In this document: positions 12,601 through 26,845 of the stretch, in pieces
Numbering within the stretch: the first letter of the stretch is position 1
How the letters are laid out: every line of letters begins with the position of its first letter
Assembly (NCBI GenBank): GCA_964057225.1
Contig: OZ059899.1
Coordinates: forward strand, 20,158,501 to 20,222,500
Direction: 5' to 3'
Origin: Auanema rhodensis
Taxonomy: Eukaryota; Nematoda; Chromadorea; Rhabditida; Rhabditidae
DNA length: 64,000 bases
Program-made: the position numbers and the translations under genes
The notes under the pieces: generated by a model
The model's input: only the letters and a program-made list of their open reading frames with translations
Database searches by the model: none
Told to the model about the DNA's origin: nothing

Positions 12601-14253
12601 TATTGGTGCATGGTAACCATGACTTTGAAATTTACGTGAACTTTAATTTATGCTACATAAATCTACACGTGATGTGCACTTGGTATGTAACTCGCTTCAC
12701 GTGAAAGATAAAAAGATGCGGTTTTTAAAATTAGATTCCCCATGTCCATATTAGTCTAAAAACAATTTTTTACTGATATTGGTGCATGGTAACCATGACT
12801 TTGAAATTTACGTGAACTTTAATTTATGCTAATTAAACGTACACGTGGTGTGCACTCGGTATGTAACTCGCTTCACGTGTAAGATAAAGAGATGCGGTTT
12901 TCAAAATTAGATTCCCCATGTCCATATTAGTCTAAAAACAATTTTTTACTGATATTGGTGCATGGTAACCATGACTTTGAAATTTACGTGAACTTTAATT
13001 TATGCTAATTAAATGTACACGTGGTGTGCACTCGGTATGTAACTCGCTTCACGTGAAAGATAAAGAGATGCGGTTTTCAAAATTAGATTCCTCATTTCCA
13101 TATTAGTCTAAAAACGAATTTTTATTGATATTGGTGCATGGTAACCATGACTTTGAAATTTACGTGAACTTTAATTTATGCTAATTAAACGTACACGTGG
13201 TGTGCACTCGGTATGTAACTCGCTTCACGTGTAAGATAAAGAGATGCGGTTTTCAAAATTAGATTCCCCATGTCCATATTAGTCTAAAAACAAATTTTAA
13301 TTGATATTGGTGCATGGTAACCATGACTTTGAAATTTACGTGAACTTTAATTTATGCTACATAAATCTACACGTGATGTGCACTTGGTATGTAACTCGCT
13401 TCACGTGAAAGATAAAAAGATGCGGTTTTTAAAATTAGATTCCCCATGTCCATATTAGTCTAAAAACAAATTTTTTTTTGATATTGGTGCATGGTAACCA
13501 TGACTTTGAAATTTACGTGAACTTTAATTTATGCTACATAAATCTACACGTGGTGTGCACTCGGTATGTAACTCGCTTCACGTGTAAGATAAAGAGATGC
13601 GGTTTTCAAAATTAGATTCCCCATGTCCATATTAGTCTAAAAACAAATTTTTATTGATATTGGTGCATGGTAACCATGACTTTGAAATTTACGTGAACTT
13701 TAATTTATGCTAATTAAACGTACACGTGGTGTGCACTCGGTATGTAACTCGCTTCACGTGTAAGATAAAGAGATGCGGTTTTCAAAATTAGATTCCCCAT
13801 GTCCATATTAGTCTAAAAACAAATTTTTATTGATATTGGTGCATGGTAACCATGACTTTGAAATTTACGTGAACTTTAATTTATGCTAATTAAATGTACA
13901 CGTGGTGTGCACTCGGTATGTAACTCGCTTCACGTGAAAGATAAAGAGATGCGGTTTTCAAAATTAGATTCCTCATTTCCATATTAGTCTAAAAACGAAT
14001 TTTTATTGATATTGGTGCATGGTAACCATGACTTTGAAATTTACGTGAACTTTAATTTATGCTAATTAAACGTACACGTGGTGTGCACTCGGTATGTAAC
14101 TCGCTTCACGTGTAAGATAAAGAGATGCGGTTTTCAAAATTAGATTCCCCATGTCCATATTAGTCTAAAAACAAATTTTAATTGATATTGGTGCATGGTA
14201 ACCATGACTTTGAAATTTACGTGAACTTTAATTTATGCTAATTAAACGTACAC

Positions 14254-16036
14254 GTGGTGTGCACTCGGTATGTAACTCGCTTCACGTGTAAGATAAAGAG
14301 ATGCGGTTTTCAAAATTAGATTCCCCATGTCCATATTAGTCTAAAAACAAATTTTTATTGATATTGGTGCATGGTAACCATGACTTTGAAATTTACGTGA
14401 ACTTTAATTTATGCTAATTAAATGTACACGTGGTGTGCACTCGGTATGTAACTCGCTTCACGTGAAAGATAAAGAGATGCGGTTTTCAAAATTAGATTCC
14501 TCATTTCCATATTAGTCTAAAAACGAATTTTTATTGATATTGGTGCATGGTAACCATGACTTTGAAATTTACGTGAACTTTAATTTATGCTAATTAAACG
14601 TACACGTGGTGTGCACTCGGTATGTAACTCGCTTCACGTGTAAGATAAAGAGATGCGGTTTTCAAAATTAGATTCCCCATGTCCATATTAGTCTAAAAAC
14701 AAATTTTAATTGATATTGGTGCATGGTAACCATGACTTTGAAATTTACGTGAACTTTAATTTATGCTAATTAAACGTACACGTGGTGTGCACTCGGTATG
14801 TAACTCGCTTCACGTGTAAGATAAAGAGATGCGGTTTTCAAAATTAGATTCCCCATGTCCATATTAGTCTAAAAACAATTTTTTACTGATATTGGTGCAT
14901 GGTAACCATGACTTTGAAATTTACGTGAACTTTAATTTATGCTAATTAAACGTACACGTGGTGTGCACTCGGTATGTAACTCGCTTCACGTGTAAGATAA
15001 AGAGATGCGGTTTTCAAAATTAGATTCCCCATGTCCATATTAGTCTAAAAACAAATTTTTATTGATATTGGTGCATGGTAACCATGATTTTGCAATTTAC
15101 GTGAACTTTAATTTATGCTAATTAAACGTACACGTGGTGTGCACTCGGTATGTAACTCGCTTCACGTGTAAGATAAAGAGATGCAGTTTTCAAAATTAGA
15201 TTCCCCATGTCCATATTAGTCTAAAAACAAATTTTTTTTTGATATTGGTGCATGGTAACCATGACTTTGAAATTTACGTGAACTTTAATTTATGCTACAT
15301 AAATCTACACGTGATGTGCACTTGGTATGTAACTCGCTTCACGTGAAAGATAAAAAGATGCGGTTTTTAAAATTAGATTCCCCATGTCCATATTAGTCTA
15401 AAAACAATTTTTTACTGATATTGGTGCATGGTAACCATGACTTTGAAATTTACGTGAACTTTAATTTATGCTAATTAAACGTACACGTGGTGTGCACTCG
15501 GTATGTAACTCGCTTCACGTGTAAGATAAAGAGATGCGGTTTTCAAAATTAGATTCCCCATGTCCATATTAGTCTAAAAACAAATTTTTATTGATATTGG
15601 TGCATGGTAACCATGACTTTGAAATTTACGTGAACTTTAATTTATGCTAATTAAACGTACACGTGGTGTGCACTCGGTATGTAACTCGCTTCACGTGTAA
15701 GATAAAGAGATGCGGTTTTCAAAATTAGATTCCCCATGTCCATATTAGTCTAAAAACAAATTTTTATTGATATTGGTGCATGGTAACCATGACTTTGAAA
15801 TTTACGTGAACTTTAATTTATGCTAATTAAATGTACACGTGGTGTGCACTCGGTATGTAACTCGCTTCACGTGAAAGATAAAGAGATGCGGTTTTCAAAA
15901 TTAGATTCCTCATTTCCATATTAGTCTAAAAACGAATTTTTATTGATATTGGTGCATGGTAACCATGACTTTGAAATTTACGTGAACTTTAATTTATGCT
16001 AATTAAACGTACACGTGGTGTGCACTCGGTATGTAA
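14254..16036 (+). repeat. Segmental copy of 3337-5119
   Basis: This is the partner of the left segment. Immediately after it, this copy has an additional monomer of the A3T4AATT type (about 16027-16202), after which the match to the left region resumes at an offset of 11,093 bp. One monomer was therefore gained here or lost on the left since the duplication. Confidence 0.7.
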
Positions 16037-16213
16037 CTCGCTTCACGTGTAAGATAAAGAGATGCGGTTTTCAAAATTAGATTCCCCATGTCCATATTAG
16101 TCTAAAAACAAATTTTAATTGATATTGGTGCATGGTAACCATGACTTTGAAATTTACGTGAACTTTAATTTATGCTAATTAAACGTACACGTGGTGTGCA
16201 CTCGGTATGTAAC

Positions 16214-17761
16214 TCGCTTCACGTGAAAGATAAAGAGATGCGGTTTTCAAAATTAGATTCCTCATTTCCATATTAGTCTAAAAACGAATTTTTATTGATA
16301 TTGGTGCATGGTAACCATGACTTTGAAATTTACGTGAACTTTAATTTATGCTAATTAAACGTACACGTGGTGTGCACTCGGTATGTAACTCGCTTCACGT
16401 GTAAGATAAAGAGATGCGGTTTTCAAAATTAGATTCCCCATGTCCATATTAGTCTAAAAACAAATTTTTATTGATATTGGTGCATGGTAACCATGACTTT
16501 GAAATTTACGTGAACTTTAATTTATGCTAATTAAACGTACACGTGGTGTGCACTCGGTATGTAACTCGCTTCACGTGTAAGATAAAGATATGCGGTTTTC
16601 AAAATTAGATTCCCCATGTCCATATTAGTCTAAAAACAAATTTTTATTGATATTGGTGCATGGTAACCATGATTTTGAAATTTACGTGAACTTTAATTCA
16701 TGTTAATTAAATGTACACGTGGTGTGCACTCGGTATGTAACTCGCTTCACGTGGAAGATAAAGAGATGCAGTTATCAAAATTAGATTCCCCATGTCCATA
16801 TTAGTCTAAAAACAATTTTTTACTGATATTGGTGCATGGTAACCATGATTTTGAAATTTACGTGAACTTTAATTTATGCTAATTAAACGTACACGTGGTG
16901 TGCACTCGGTATGTAACTCGCTTCACGTGAAAGATAAAGAGATGCGGTTTTCAAAATTAGATTCCCCATGTCCATATTAGTCTAAAAACAAATTTTTTTT
17001 GATATTGGTGCATGGTAACCATGATTTTGAAAAATACGTGAACTTTAATTTATGCTAATTAAATGTACACGTGGTGTGCACTCGGTATGTAACTCGCTTC
17101 ACGTGAAAGTAAAAGAGATGCGGTTTTCAAAATTAGATTCCCCATGTCCATATTAGTCTAAAAACAAATTTTTATTGATATTGGTGCATGGTAACCATGA
17201 CTTTGAATTTTACGTGAACTTTAATTTATGCTAATTAAACGTACACGTGGTGTGCACTCGGTATGTAACTCGCTTCACGTGAAAGATAAAGAGATGCGGT
17301 TTTCAAAATTAGATTCCCCATGTCCATATTAGTCTAAAAACAAATTTTTATTGATATTGGTGCATGGTAACCATGACTTTGAAATTTACGTGAACTTTAA
17401 TTTATGCTACATAAATGTACACGTGATGTGCACTTGGTATGTAACTCGCTTCACGTGAAAGATAAAAAGATGCAGTTTTTAAAATTAGATTCCCCATGTC
17501 CATATTAGTCTAAAAACAATTTTTTACTGATATTGGTGCATGGTAACCATAACTTTGAAATTTACGTGAACTTTAATTTATGCTTATTAAACGTACACGT
17601 GGTGTGCACTCGGTATGTAACTCGCTTCACGTGAAAGATAAAGAGATGCAGTTATCAAAATTAGATTCCCCATGTCCATATTAGTCTAAAAACAAATTTT
17701 TATTGATATTGGTGCATGGTAACCATGACTTTGAAATTTACGTGAACTTTAATTTATGCTA
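16214..17761 (+). repeat. Segmental copy of 5121-6668
   Basis: This is the partner of the left segment. Its right end runs into a local 2-monomer expansion (17303-18113) that the left copy lacks. The left sequence resumes beyond it, at an offset of 11,445 bp, to about 7.0 kb. The expansion therefore happened after the segments separated. Confidence 0.7.
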
Positions 17762-18113
17762 CATAAATGTACACGTGATGTGCACTTGGTATGTAACTCG
17801 CTTCACGTGAAAGATAAAAAGATGCAGTTTTTAAAATTAGATTCCCCATGTCCATATTAGTCTAAAAACAATTTTTTACTGATATTGGTGCATGGTAACC
17901 ATAACTTTGAAATTTACGTGAACTTTAATTTATGCTTATTAAACGTACACGTGGTGTGCACTCGGTATGTAACTCGCTTCACGTGAAAGATAAAGAGATG
18001 CAGTTATCAAAATTAGATTCCCCATGTCCATATTAGTCTAAAAACAAATTTTTATTGATATTGGTGCATGGTAACCATGACTTTGAAATTTACGTGAACT
18101 TTAATTTATGCTA
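17303..18113 (+). repeat. Local 2-monomer (352-bp) tandem duplication
   Basis: Bases 17303-17761 recur at 17655-18113 with an offset of 352 bp. The unit carries the CTACATAAATG, GATGCAGTTTTTAAAA, CCATAAC, GCTTATTAAACG and CAGTTATC variants in order. The left relative near 6.3-6.6 kb has a single copy. The expansion is present again in copy B near 33.0-33.8 kb, so it predates the 15.7-kb duplication. Confidence 0.85.
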
Positions 18114-19929
18114 ATTAAATGTACACGTGGTGTGCACTCGGTATGTAACTCGCTTCACGTGAAAGATAAAGAGATGCAGTTATCAAAATTAGATTCCCCA
18201 TGTCCATATTAGTCTAAAAACAAATTTTTATTGATATTGGTGCATGGTAACCATGACTTTGAAATTTACGTGAACTTTAATTTATGCTACATAAATCTAC
18301 ACGTGATGTGCACTTGGTATGTAACTCGCTTCACGTGAAAGATAAAGAGATGCGGTTTTCAAAATTAGATTCCCCATGTCCATATTAGTCTAAAAACAAA
18401 TTTTTATTGATATTGGTGCATGGTAACCATGACTTTGAAATTTACGTGAACTTTAATTTATGCTACATAAATCTACACGTGATGTGCACTTGGTATGTAA
18501 CTCGCTTCACGTGAAAGATAAAAAGATGCGGTTTTCAAAATTAGATTCCCCATGTCCATATTAGTCTAAAAACAAATTTTTATTGATATTGGTGCATGGT
18601 AACCATGACTTTGAAATTTACGTGAACTTTAATTTATGCTACATAAATCTACACGTGATGTGCACTTGGTATGTAACTCGCTTCACGTGAAAGATAAAAA
18701 GATGCGGTTTTTAAAATTAGATTCCCCATGTCCATATTAGTCTAAAAACAAATTTTTATTGATATTGGTGCATGGTAACCATGACTTTGAAATTTACGTG
18801 AACTTTAATTTATGCTAATTAAATGTACACGTGGTGTGCACTCGGTATGTAACTCGCTTCACGTGAAAGATAAAGAGATGCAGTTATCAAAATTAGATTC
18901 CACATGTCCATATTAGTCTAAAAACAAATTTTTATTGATATTGGTGCATGGTAACCATGACTTTGAAATTTACGTGAACTTTAATTTATGCTAATTAAAC
19001 GTACACGTGATGTGCACTTGGTATGTAACTCGCTTCACGTGAAAGATAAAGAGATGCGGTTTTCAAAATTAGATTCCCCATGTCCATATTAGTCTAAAAA
19101 CAAATTTTTATTGATATTGGTGCATGGTAACCATGACTTTGAAATTTACGTGAACTTTAATTTATGCTACATAAATCTACACGTGATGTGCACTTGGTAT
19201 GTAACTCGCTTCACGTGAAAGATAAAAAGATGCGGTTTTTAAAATTAGATTCCCCATGTCCATATTAGTCTAAAAACAATTTTTTACTGATATTGGTGCA
19301 TGGTAACCATGACTTTGAAATTTACGTGAACTTTAATTTATGCTAATTAAACGTACACGTGGTGTGCACTCGGTATGTAACTCGCTTCACGTGTAAGATA
19401 AAGAGATGCGGTTTTCAAAATTAGATTCCCCATGTCCATATTAGTCTAAAAACAAATTTTTATTGATATTGGTGCATGGTAACCATGACTTTAAAATTTA
19501 CGTGAACTTTAATTTATGCTAATTAAACGTACACGTGGTGTGCACTCGGTATGTAACTCGCTTCACGTGTAAGATAAAGAGATGCGGTTTTCAAAATTAG
19601 ATTCCCCATGTCCATATTAGTCTAAAAACAAATTTTTATTGATATTGGTGCATGGTAACCATGACTTTGAAATTTACGTGAACTTTAATTTATGCTACAT
19701 AAATCTACACGTGATGTGCACTTGGTATGTAACTCGCTTCACGTGAAAGATAAAGAGATGCGGTTTTCAAAATTAGATTCCCCATGTCCATATTAGTCTA
19801 AAAACAAATTTTTATTGATATTGGTGCATGGTAACCATGACTTTGAAATTTACGTGAACTTTAATTTATGCTGATTAAACGTACACGTGGTGTGCACTCG
19901 GTATGTAACTCGCTTCACGTGTAAGATAA

Positions 19930-20470
19930 AGAGATGCGGTTTTCGAAATTAGATTCCCCATGTCCATATTAGTCTAAAAACAAATTTTTATTGATATTGG
20001 TGCATGGTAACCATGATTTTGAAATTTACGTGAACTTTAATTCATGCTAATTAAATGTACACGTGGTGTGCACTCGGTATGTAACTCGCTTCACGTGAAA
20101 GATAAAGAGATGCAGTTATCAAAATTAGATTCCCCATGTCCATATTAGTCTAAAAACAAATTTTTATTGATATTGGTGCATGGTAACCATGATTTTGAAA
20201 TTTACGTGAACTTTAATTCATGCTAATTAAATGTACACGTGGTGTGCACTCGGTATGTAACTCGCTTCACGTGTAAGATAAAGAGATGCGGTTTTCGAAA
20301 TTAGATTCCCCATGTCCATATTAGTCTAAAAACAAATTTTTATTGATATTGGTGCATGGTAACCATGATTTTGAAATTTACGTGAACTTTAATTCATGCT
20401 AATTAAATGTACACGTGGTGTGCACTCGGTATGTAACTCGCTTCACGTGAAAGATAAAGAGATGCAGTTA
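19930..20470 (+). repeat. Local 2-monomer duplication with TTCGAAA marker
   Basis: The variant TTTTCGAAATTA, which creates a TTCGAA palindrome, is at 19942 and again at 20294, 352 bp apart, with an ATTCATGCTAATT plus CAGTTATC unit between them. A single relative lies near 10434, where the flanking CTGATTAAACG (10362 and 19870) fixes an offset of 9,508 bp. The left copy again lacks the expansion. The ends are approximate. Confidence 0.7.
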
Positions 20471-23400
20471 TCAAAATTAGATTCCCCATGTCCATATTAG
20501 TCTAAAAACAATTTTTTACTGATATTGGTGCATGGTAACCATGATTTTGAAATTTACGTGAACTTTAATTTATGCTAATTAAACGTACACGTGATGTGCA
20601 CTTGGTATGTAACTCGCTTCACGTGAAAGATAAAGAGATGCGGTTCTCAAAATTAGATTCCCCATGTCCATATTAGTCTAAAAACAAATTTTTATTGATA
20701 TTGGTGCATGGTAACCATGACTTTGAAATTTACGTGAACTTTAATTTATGCTAATTAAACGTACACGTGGTGTGCACTCGGTATGTAACTCGCTTCACGT
20801 GAAAGATAAAGAGATGCGGTTTTCAAAATTAGATTCCCCATGTCCATATTAGTCTAAAAACAAATTTTTTTTGATATTGGTGCATGGTAACCATGATTTT
20901 GAAATTTACGTGAACTTTAATTTATGCTAATTAAATGTACACGTGGTGTGCACTTGGTATGTAACTCGCTTCACGTGAAAGATAAAGAGATGCGGTTTTC
21001 AAAATTAGATTCCCCATGTCCATATTAGTCTAAAAACAAATTTTTATTGATATTGGTGCATGGTAACCATGACTTTGAAATTTACGTGAACTTTAATTTA
21101 TGCTAATTAAACGTACACGTGGTGTGCACTCGGTATGTAACTCGCTTCACGTGAAAGATAAAAAGATGCGGTTTTTAAAATTAGATTCCCCATGTCCATA
21201 TTAGTCTAAAAACAATTTTTTACTGATATTGGTGCATGGTAACCATGACTTTGAAATTTACGTGAACTTTAATTTATGCTAATTAAACGTACACGTGGTG
21301 TGCACTCGGTATGTAACTCGCTTCACGTGTAAGATAAAGAGATGCGGTTTTCAAAATTAGATTCCCCATGTCCATATTAGTCTAAAAACAAATTTTTATT
21401 GATATTGGTGCATGGTAACCATGACTTTGAAATTTACGTGAACTTTAATTTATGCTAATTAAACGTACACGTGGTGTGCACTCGGTATGTAACTCGCTTC
21501 ACGTGAAAGATAAAGAGATGCGGTTTTCAAAATTAGATTCCCCATGTCCATATTAGTCTAAAAACAAATTTTTATTGATATTGGTGCATGGTAACCATGA
21601 CTTTGAAATTTACGTGAACTTTAATTTATGCTAATTAAACGTACACGTGGTGTGCACTCGGTATGTAACTCGCTTCACGTGTAAGATAAAGAGATGCGGT
21701 TTTCAAAATTAGATTCCCCATGTCCATATTAGTCTAAAAACAAATTTTTATTGATATTGGTGCATGGTAACCATGACTTTGAAATTTACGTGAACTTTAA
21801 TTTATGCTAATTAAACGTACACGTGGTGTGCACTCGGTATGTAACTCGCTTCACGTGTAAGATAAAGAGATGCGGTTTTCGAAATTAGATTCCCCATGTC
21901 CATATTAGTCTAAAAACAAATTTTTATTGATATTGGTGCATGGTAACCATGATTTTGAAATTTACGTGAACTTTAATTCATGCTAATTAAATGTACACGT
22001 GGTGTGCACTCGGTATGTAACTCGCTTCACGTGAAAGATAAAGAGATGCAGTTATCAAAATTAGATTCCCCATGTACATATTAGTCTAAAAACAATTTTT
22101 TACTGATATTGGTGCATGGTAACCATGATTTTGAAATTTACGTGAACTTTAATTTATGCTAATTAAACGTACACGTGATGTGCACTTGGTATGTAACTCG
22201 CTTCACGTGAAAGATAAAGAGATGCGGTTTTTAAAATTAGATTCCCCATGTCCATATTAGTCTAAAAACAATTTTTTACTGATATTGGTGCATGGTAACC
22301 ATGATTTTGAAATTTACGTGAACTTTAATTTATGCTAATTAAACGTACACGTGGTGTGCACTCGGTATGTAACTCGCTTCACGTGTAAGATAAAGAGATG
22401 CGGTTTTCAAAATTAGATTCCCCATGTCCATATTAGTCTAAAAACAAATTTTTTTTGATATTGGTGCATGGTAACCATGATTTTGAAATTTACGTGAACT
22501 TTAATTTATGCTAATTAAATGTACACGTGGTGTGCACTTGGTATGTAACTCGCTTCACGTGAAAGATAAAGAGATGCGGTTTTCAAAATTAGATTCCCCA
22601 TGTCCATATTAGTCTAAAAACAAATTTTTATTGATATTGGTGCATGGTAACCATGACTTTGAATTTTACGTGAACTTTAATTTATGCTAATTAAACGTAC
22701 ACGTGGTGTGCACTCGGTATGTAACTCGCTTCACGTGTAAGATAAAGAGATGCGGTTTTCAAAATTAGATTCCCCATGTCCATATTAGTCTAAAAACAAA
22801 TTTTTACTGATATTGGTGCATGGTAACCATGACTTTGAAATTTACGTGAACTTTAATTTATGCTAATTAAACGTACACGTGGTGTGCACTCGGTATGTAA
22901 CTCGCTTAACGTGTAAGATAAAGAGATGCGGTTTTCAAAATTAGATTCCCCATGTCCATATTAGTCTAAAAACAAATTTTTATTGATATTGGTGCATGGT
23001 AACCATGATTTTGAAATTTACGTGAACTTTAATTTATGCTAATTAAACGTACACGTGGTGTGCACTCGGTATGTAACTCGCTTCACGTGTAAGATAAAGA
23101 GATGCGGTTTTCAAAATTAGATTCCCCATGTCCATATTAGTCTAAAAACAAATTTTTTTTTGATATTGGTGCATGGTAACCATGACTTTGAAATTTACGT
23201 GAACTTTAATTTATGCTACATAAATCTACACGTGATGTGCACTTGGTATGTAACTCGCTTCACGTGAAAGATAAAAAGATGCGGTTTTTAAAATTAGATT
23301 CCCCATGTCCATATTAGTCTAAAAACAATTTTTTACTGATATTGGTGCATGGTAACCATGACTTTGAAATTTACGTGAACTTTAATTTATGCTAATTAAA

Positions 23401-25529
23401 CGTACACGTGGTGTGCACTCGGTATGTAACTCGCTTCACGTGTAAGATAAAGAGATGCGGTTTTCAAAATTAGATTCCCCATGTCCATATTAGTCTAAAA
23501 ACAAATTTTTATTGATATTGGTGCATGGTAACCATGACTTTGAAATTTACGTGAACTTTAATTTATGCTAATTAAACGTACACGTGGTGTGCACTCGGTA
23601 TGTAACTCGCTTCACGTGTAAGATAAAGAGATGCGGTTTTCAAAATTAGATTCCCCATGTCCATGTTAGTCTAAAAACAAATTTTTATTGATATTGGTGC
23701 ATGGTAACCATGACTTTGAAATTTACGTGAACTTTAATTTATGCTAATTAAACGTACACGTGGTGTGCACTCGGTATGTAACTCGCTTCACGTGTAAGAT
23801 AAAGAGATGCGGTTTTCAAAATTAGATTCCCCATGTCCATATTAGTCTAAAAACAAATTTTTATTGATATTGGTGCATGGTAACCATGACTTTGAATTTT
23901 ACGTGAACTTTAATTCATGCTAATTAAATGTACACGTGGTGTGCACTCGGTATGTAACTCGCTTCACGTGTAAGATAAAGAGATGCAGTTATCAAAATTA
24001 GATTCCCCATGTCCATATTAGTCTAAAAACAAATTTTTATTGATATTGGTGCATGGTAACCATGACTTTGAAATTTACGTGAACTTTAATTCATGCTAAT
24101 TAAATGTACACGTGGTGTGCCCTCGGTATGTAACTCGCTTCACGTGAAAGATAAAGAGATGCAGTTATCAAAATTAGATTCCCCATGTACATATTAGTCT
24201 AAAAACAATTTTTTACTGATATTGGTGCATGGTAACCATGATTTTGAAATTTACGTGAACTTTAATTTATGCTAATTAAACGTACACGTGATGTGCACTT
24301 GGTATGTAACTCGCTTCACGTGAAAGATAAAGAGATGCGGTTTTTAAAATTAGATTCCCCATGTCCATATTAGTCTAAAAACAATTTTTTACTGATATTG
24401 GTGCATGGTAACCATGATTTTGAAATTTACGTGAACTTTAATTTATGCTAATTAAACGTACACGTGGTGTGCACTCGGTATGTAACTCGCTTCACGTGAA
24501 AGATAAAGAGATGCGGTTCTCAAAATTAGATTCCCCATGTCCATATTAGTCTAAAAACAAATTTTTATTGATATTGGTGCATGGTAACCATGATTTTGAA
24601 ATTTACGTGAACTTTAATTTATGCTAATTAAACGTACACGTGGTGTGCACTCGGTATGTAACTCGCTTCACGTGAAAGATAGAGAGATGCGGTTTTCAAA
24701 ATTAGATTCCCCATGTCCATATTAGTCTAAAAACAAATTTTTATTGATATTGGTGCATGGTAACCATGACTTTGAAATTTACGTGAACTTTAATTTATGC
24801 TACATAAATCTACACGTGATGTGCACTTGGTATGTAACTCGCTTCACGTGAAAGATAAAAAGATGCGGTTTTTAAAATTAGATTCCCCATGTCCATATTA
24901 GTCTAAAAACAATTTTTTACTGATATTGGTGCATGGTAACCATGACTTTGAAATTTACGTGAACTTTAATTTATGCTAATTAAACGTACACGTGGTGTGC
25001 ACTCGGTATGTAACTCGCTTCACGTGTAAGCTAAAGAGATGCGGTTTTCAAAATTAGATTCCCCATGTCCATATTAGTCTAAAAACAAATTTTTATTGAT
25101 ATTGGTGCATGGTAACCATGATTTTGAAATTTAAGTGAACTTTAATTTATGCTAATTAAACGTACACGTGGTGTGCACTCGGTATGTAACTCGCTTCACG
25201 TGTAAGATAAAGAGATGCGGTTTTCAAAATTAGATTCCCCATGTCCATATTAGTCTAAAAACAAATTTTTTTTTGATATTGGTGCATGGTAACCATGACT
25301 TTGAAATTTACGTGAACTTTAATTTATGCTAATTAAACGTACACGTGGTGTGCACTCGGTATGTAACTCGCTTCACGTGTAAGATAAAGAGATGCGGTTT
25401 TCAAAATTAGATTACTCATGTCCATATTAGTCTAAAAACAAATTTTTATTGATATTGGTGCATGGTAACCATGACTTTGAAATTTACGTGAACTTTAATT
25501 TATGCTAATTAAACGTACACGTGGTGTGC

Positions 25530-26845
25530 ACTCGGTATGTAACTCGCTTCACGTGTAAGATAAAGAGATGCGGTTTTCAAAATTAGATTCCCCATGTCCA
25601 TATTAGTCTAAAAACAAATTTTTATTGATATTGGTGCATGGTAACCATGATTTTGAAATTTACGTGAACTTTAATTCATGCTAATTAAATGTACACGTGG
25701 TGTGGACTCGGTATGTAACTCGCTTCACGTGAAAGATAAAGAGATGCAGTTATCAAAATTAGATTCCCCATGTCCATATTAGTCTAAAAACAATTTTTTA
25801 CTGATATTGGTGCATGGTAACCATGATTTTGAAATTTACGTGGACTTTAATTTATGCTAATTAAACGTACACGTGATGTGCACTTGGTATGTAACTCGCT
25901 TCACGTGAAAGATAAAGAGATGAGGTTTTTAAAATTAGATTCCCCATGTCCATATTAGTCTAAAAACAATTTTTTACTGATATTGGTGCATGGTAACCAT
26001 GATTTTGAAATTTACGTGAACTTTAATTTAAGCTAATCAAACGTACACGTGGTGTGCTCTCGGTATGTAACTCGCTTCACGTGAAAGATAAAGAGATGCG
26101 GTTTTCAAAATTAGATTCCCCATGTCCATATTAGTCTAAAAACAAATTTTTATTGATATTGGTGCATGGTAACCATGACTTTGAAATTTACGTGAACTTT
26201 AATTTATGCTAATTAAACGTACACGTGGTGTGCACTCGGTATGTAACTCGCTTCACGTGAAAGATAAAGAGATGCGGTTTTCAAAATTAGATTCCCCATG
26301 TCCATATTAGTCTAAAAACAAATTTTTTTTGATATTGGTGCATGGTAACCATGATTTTGAAATTTACGTGAACTTTAATTTATGCTAATTAAATGTACAC
26401 GTGGTGTGCACTCGGTATGTAACTCGCTTCACGTGAAAGATAAAGAGATGCGGTTTTCAAAATTAGATTCCCCATGTCCATATTAGTCTAAAATCAAATT
26501 TTTATTGATATTGGTGCATGGTAACCATGACTTTGAATTTTACGTGAACTTTAATTTATGCTAATTAAACGTACACGTGGTGTGCACTCGGTATGTAACT
26601 CGCTTCACGTGAAAGATAAAGAGATGCGGTTTTCAAAATTAGATTCCCCATGTCCATATTAGTCTAAAAACAAAATTTTATTGATATTGGTGCATGGTAA
26701 CCATGACTTTGAAATTTACGTGAACTTTAATTTATGCTACATAAATGTACACGTGATGTGCACTTGGTATGTAACTCGCTTCACGTGAAAGATAAAAAGA
26801 TGCGGTTTTTAAAATTAGATTCCCCATGTCCATATTAGTCTAAAA
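25530..26845 (+). repeat. Archetype of the GTGGACTCGG module (about 8 monomers)
   Basis: A run of units is recognised in order by GTGGACTCGG (25704), CAGTTATC, GTGGACTTT, TTTAAGCTAATCAAACG with GTGCTCTCGG, A3T8, AAATCAAAT, A4T4ATT, then CTACATAAATG. The GGACTC marker recurs at 28344, 30985, 32393, 41371, 44011, 46652, 48060, 49468, 52813 and 56686, eleven copies in all, so this is the most reused block in the window. Spacings are 8, 15, 19, 22 and 51 monomers. Some copies have lost members: 32393 is cut at the 15.7-kb junction, and the 52813 copy has GATAATTAAACG in place of AAGCTAATCAAACG. Confidence 0.8.
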
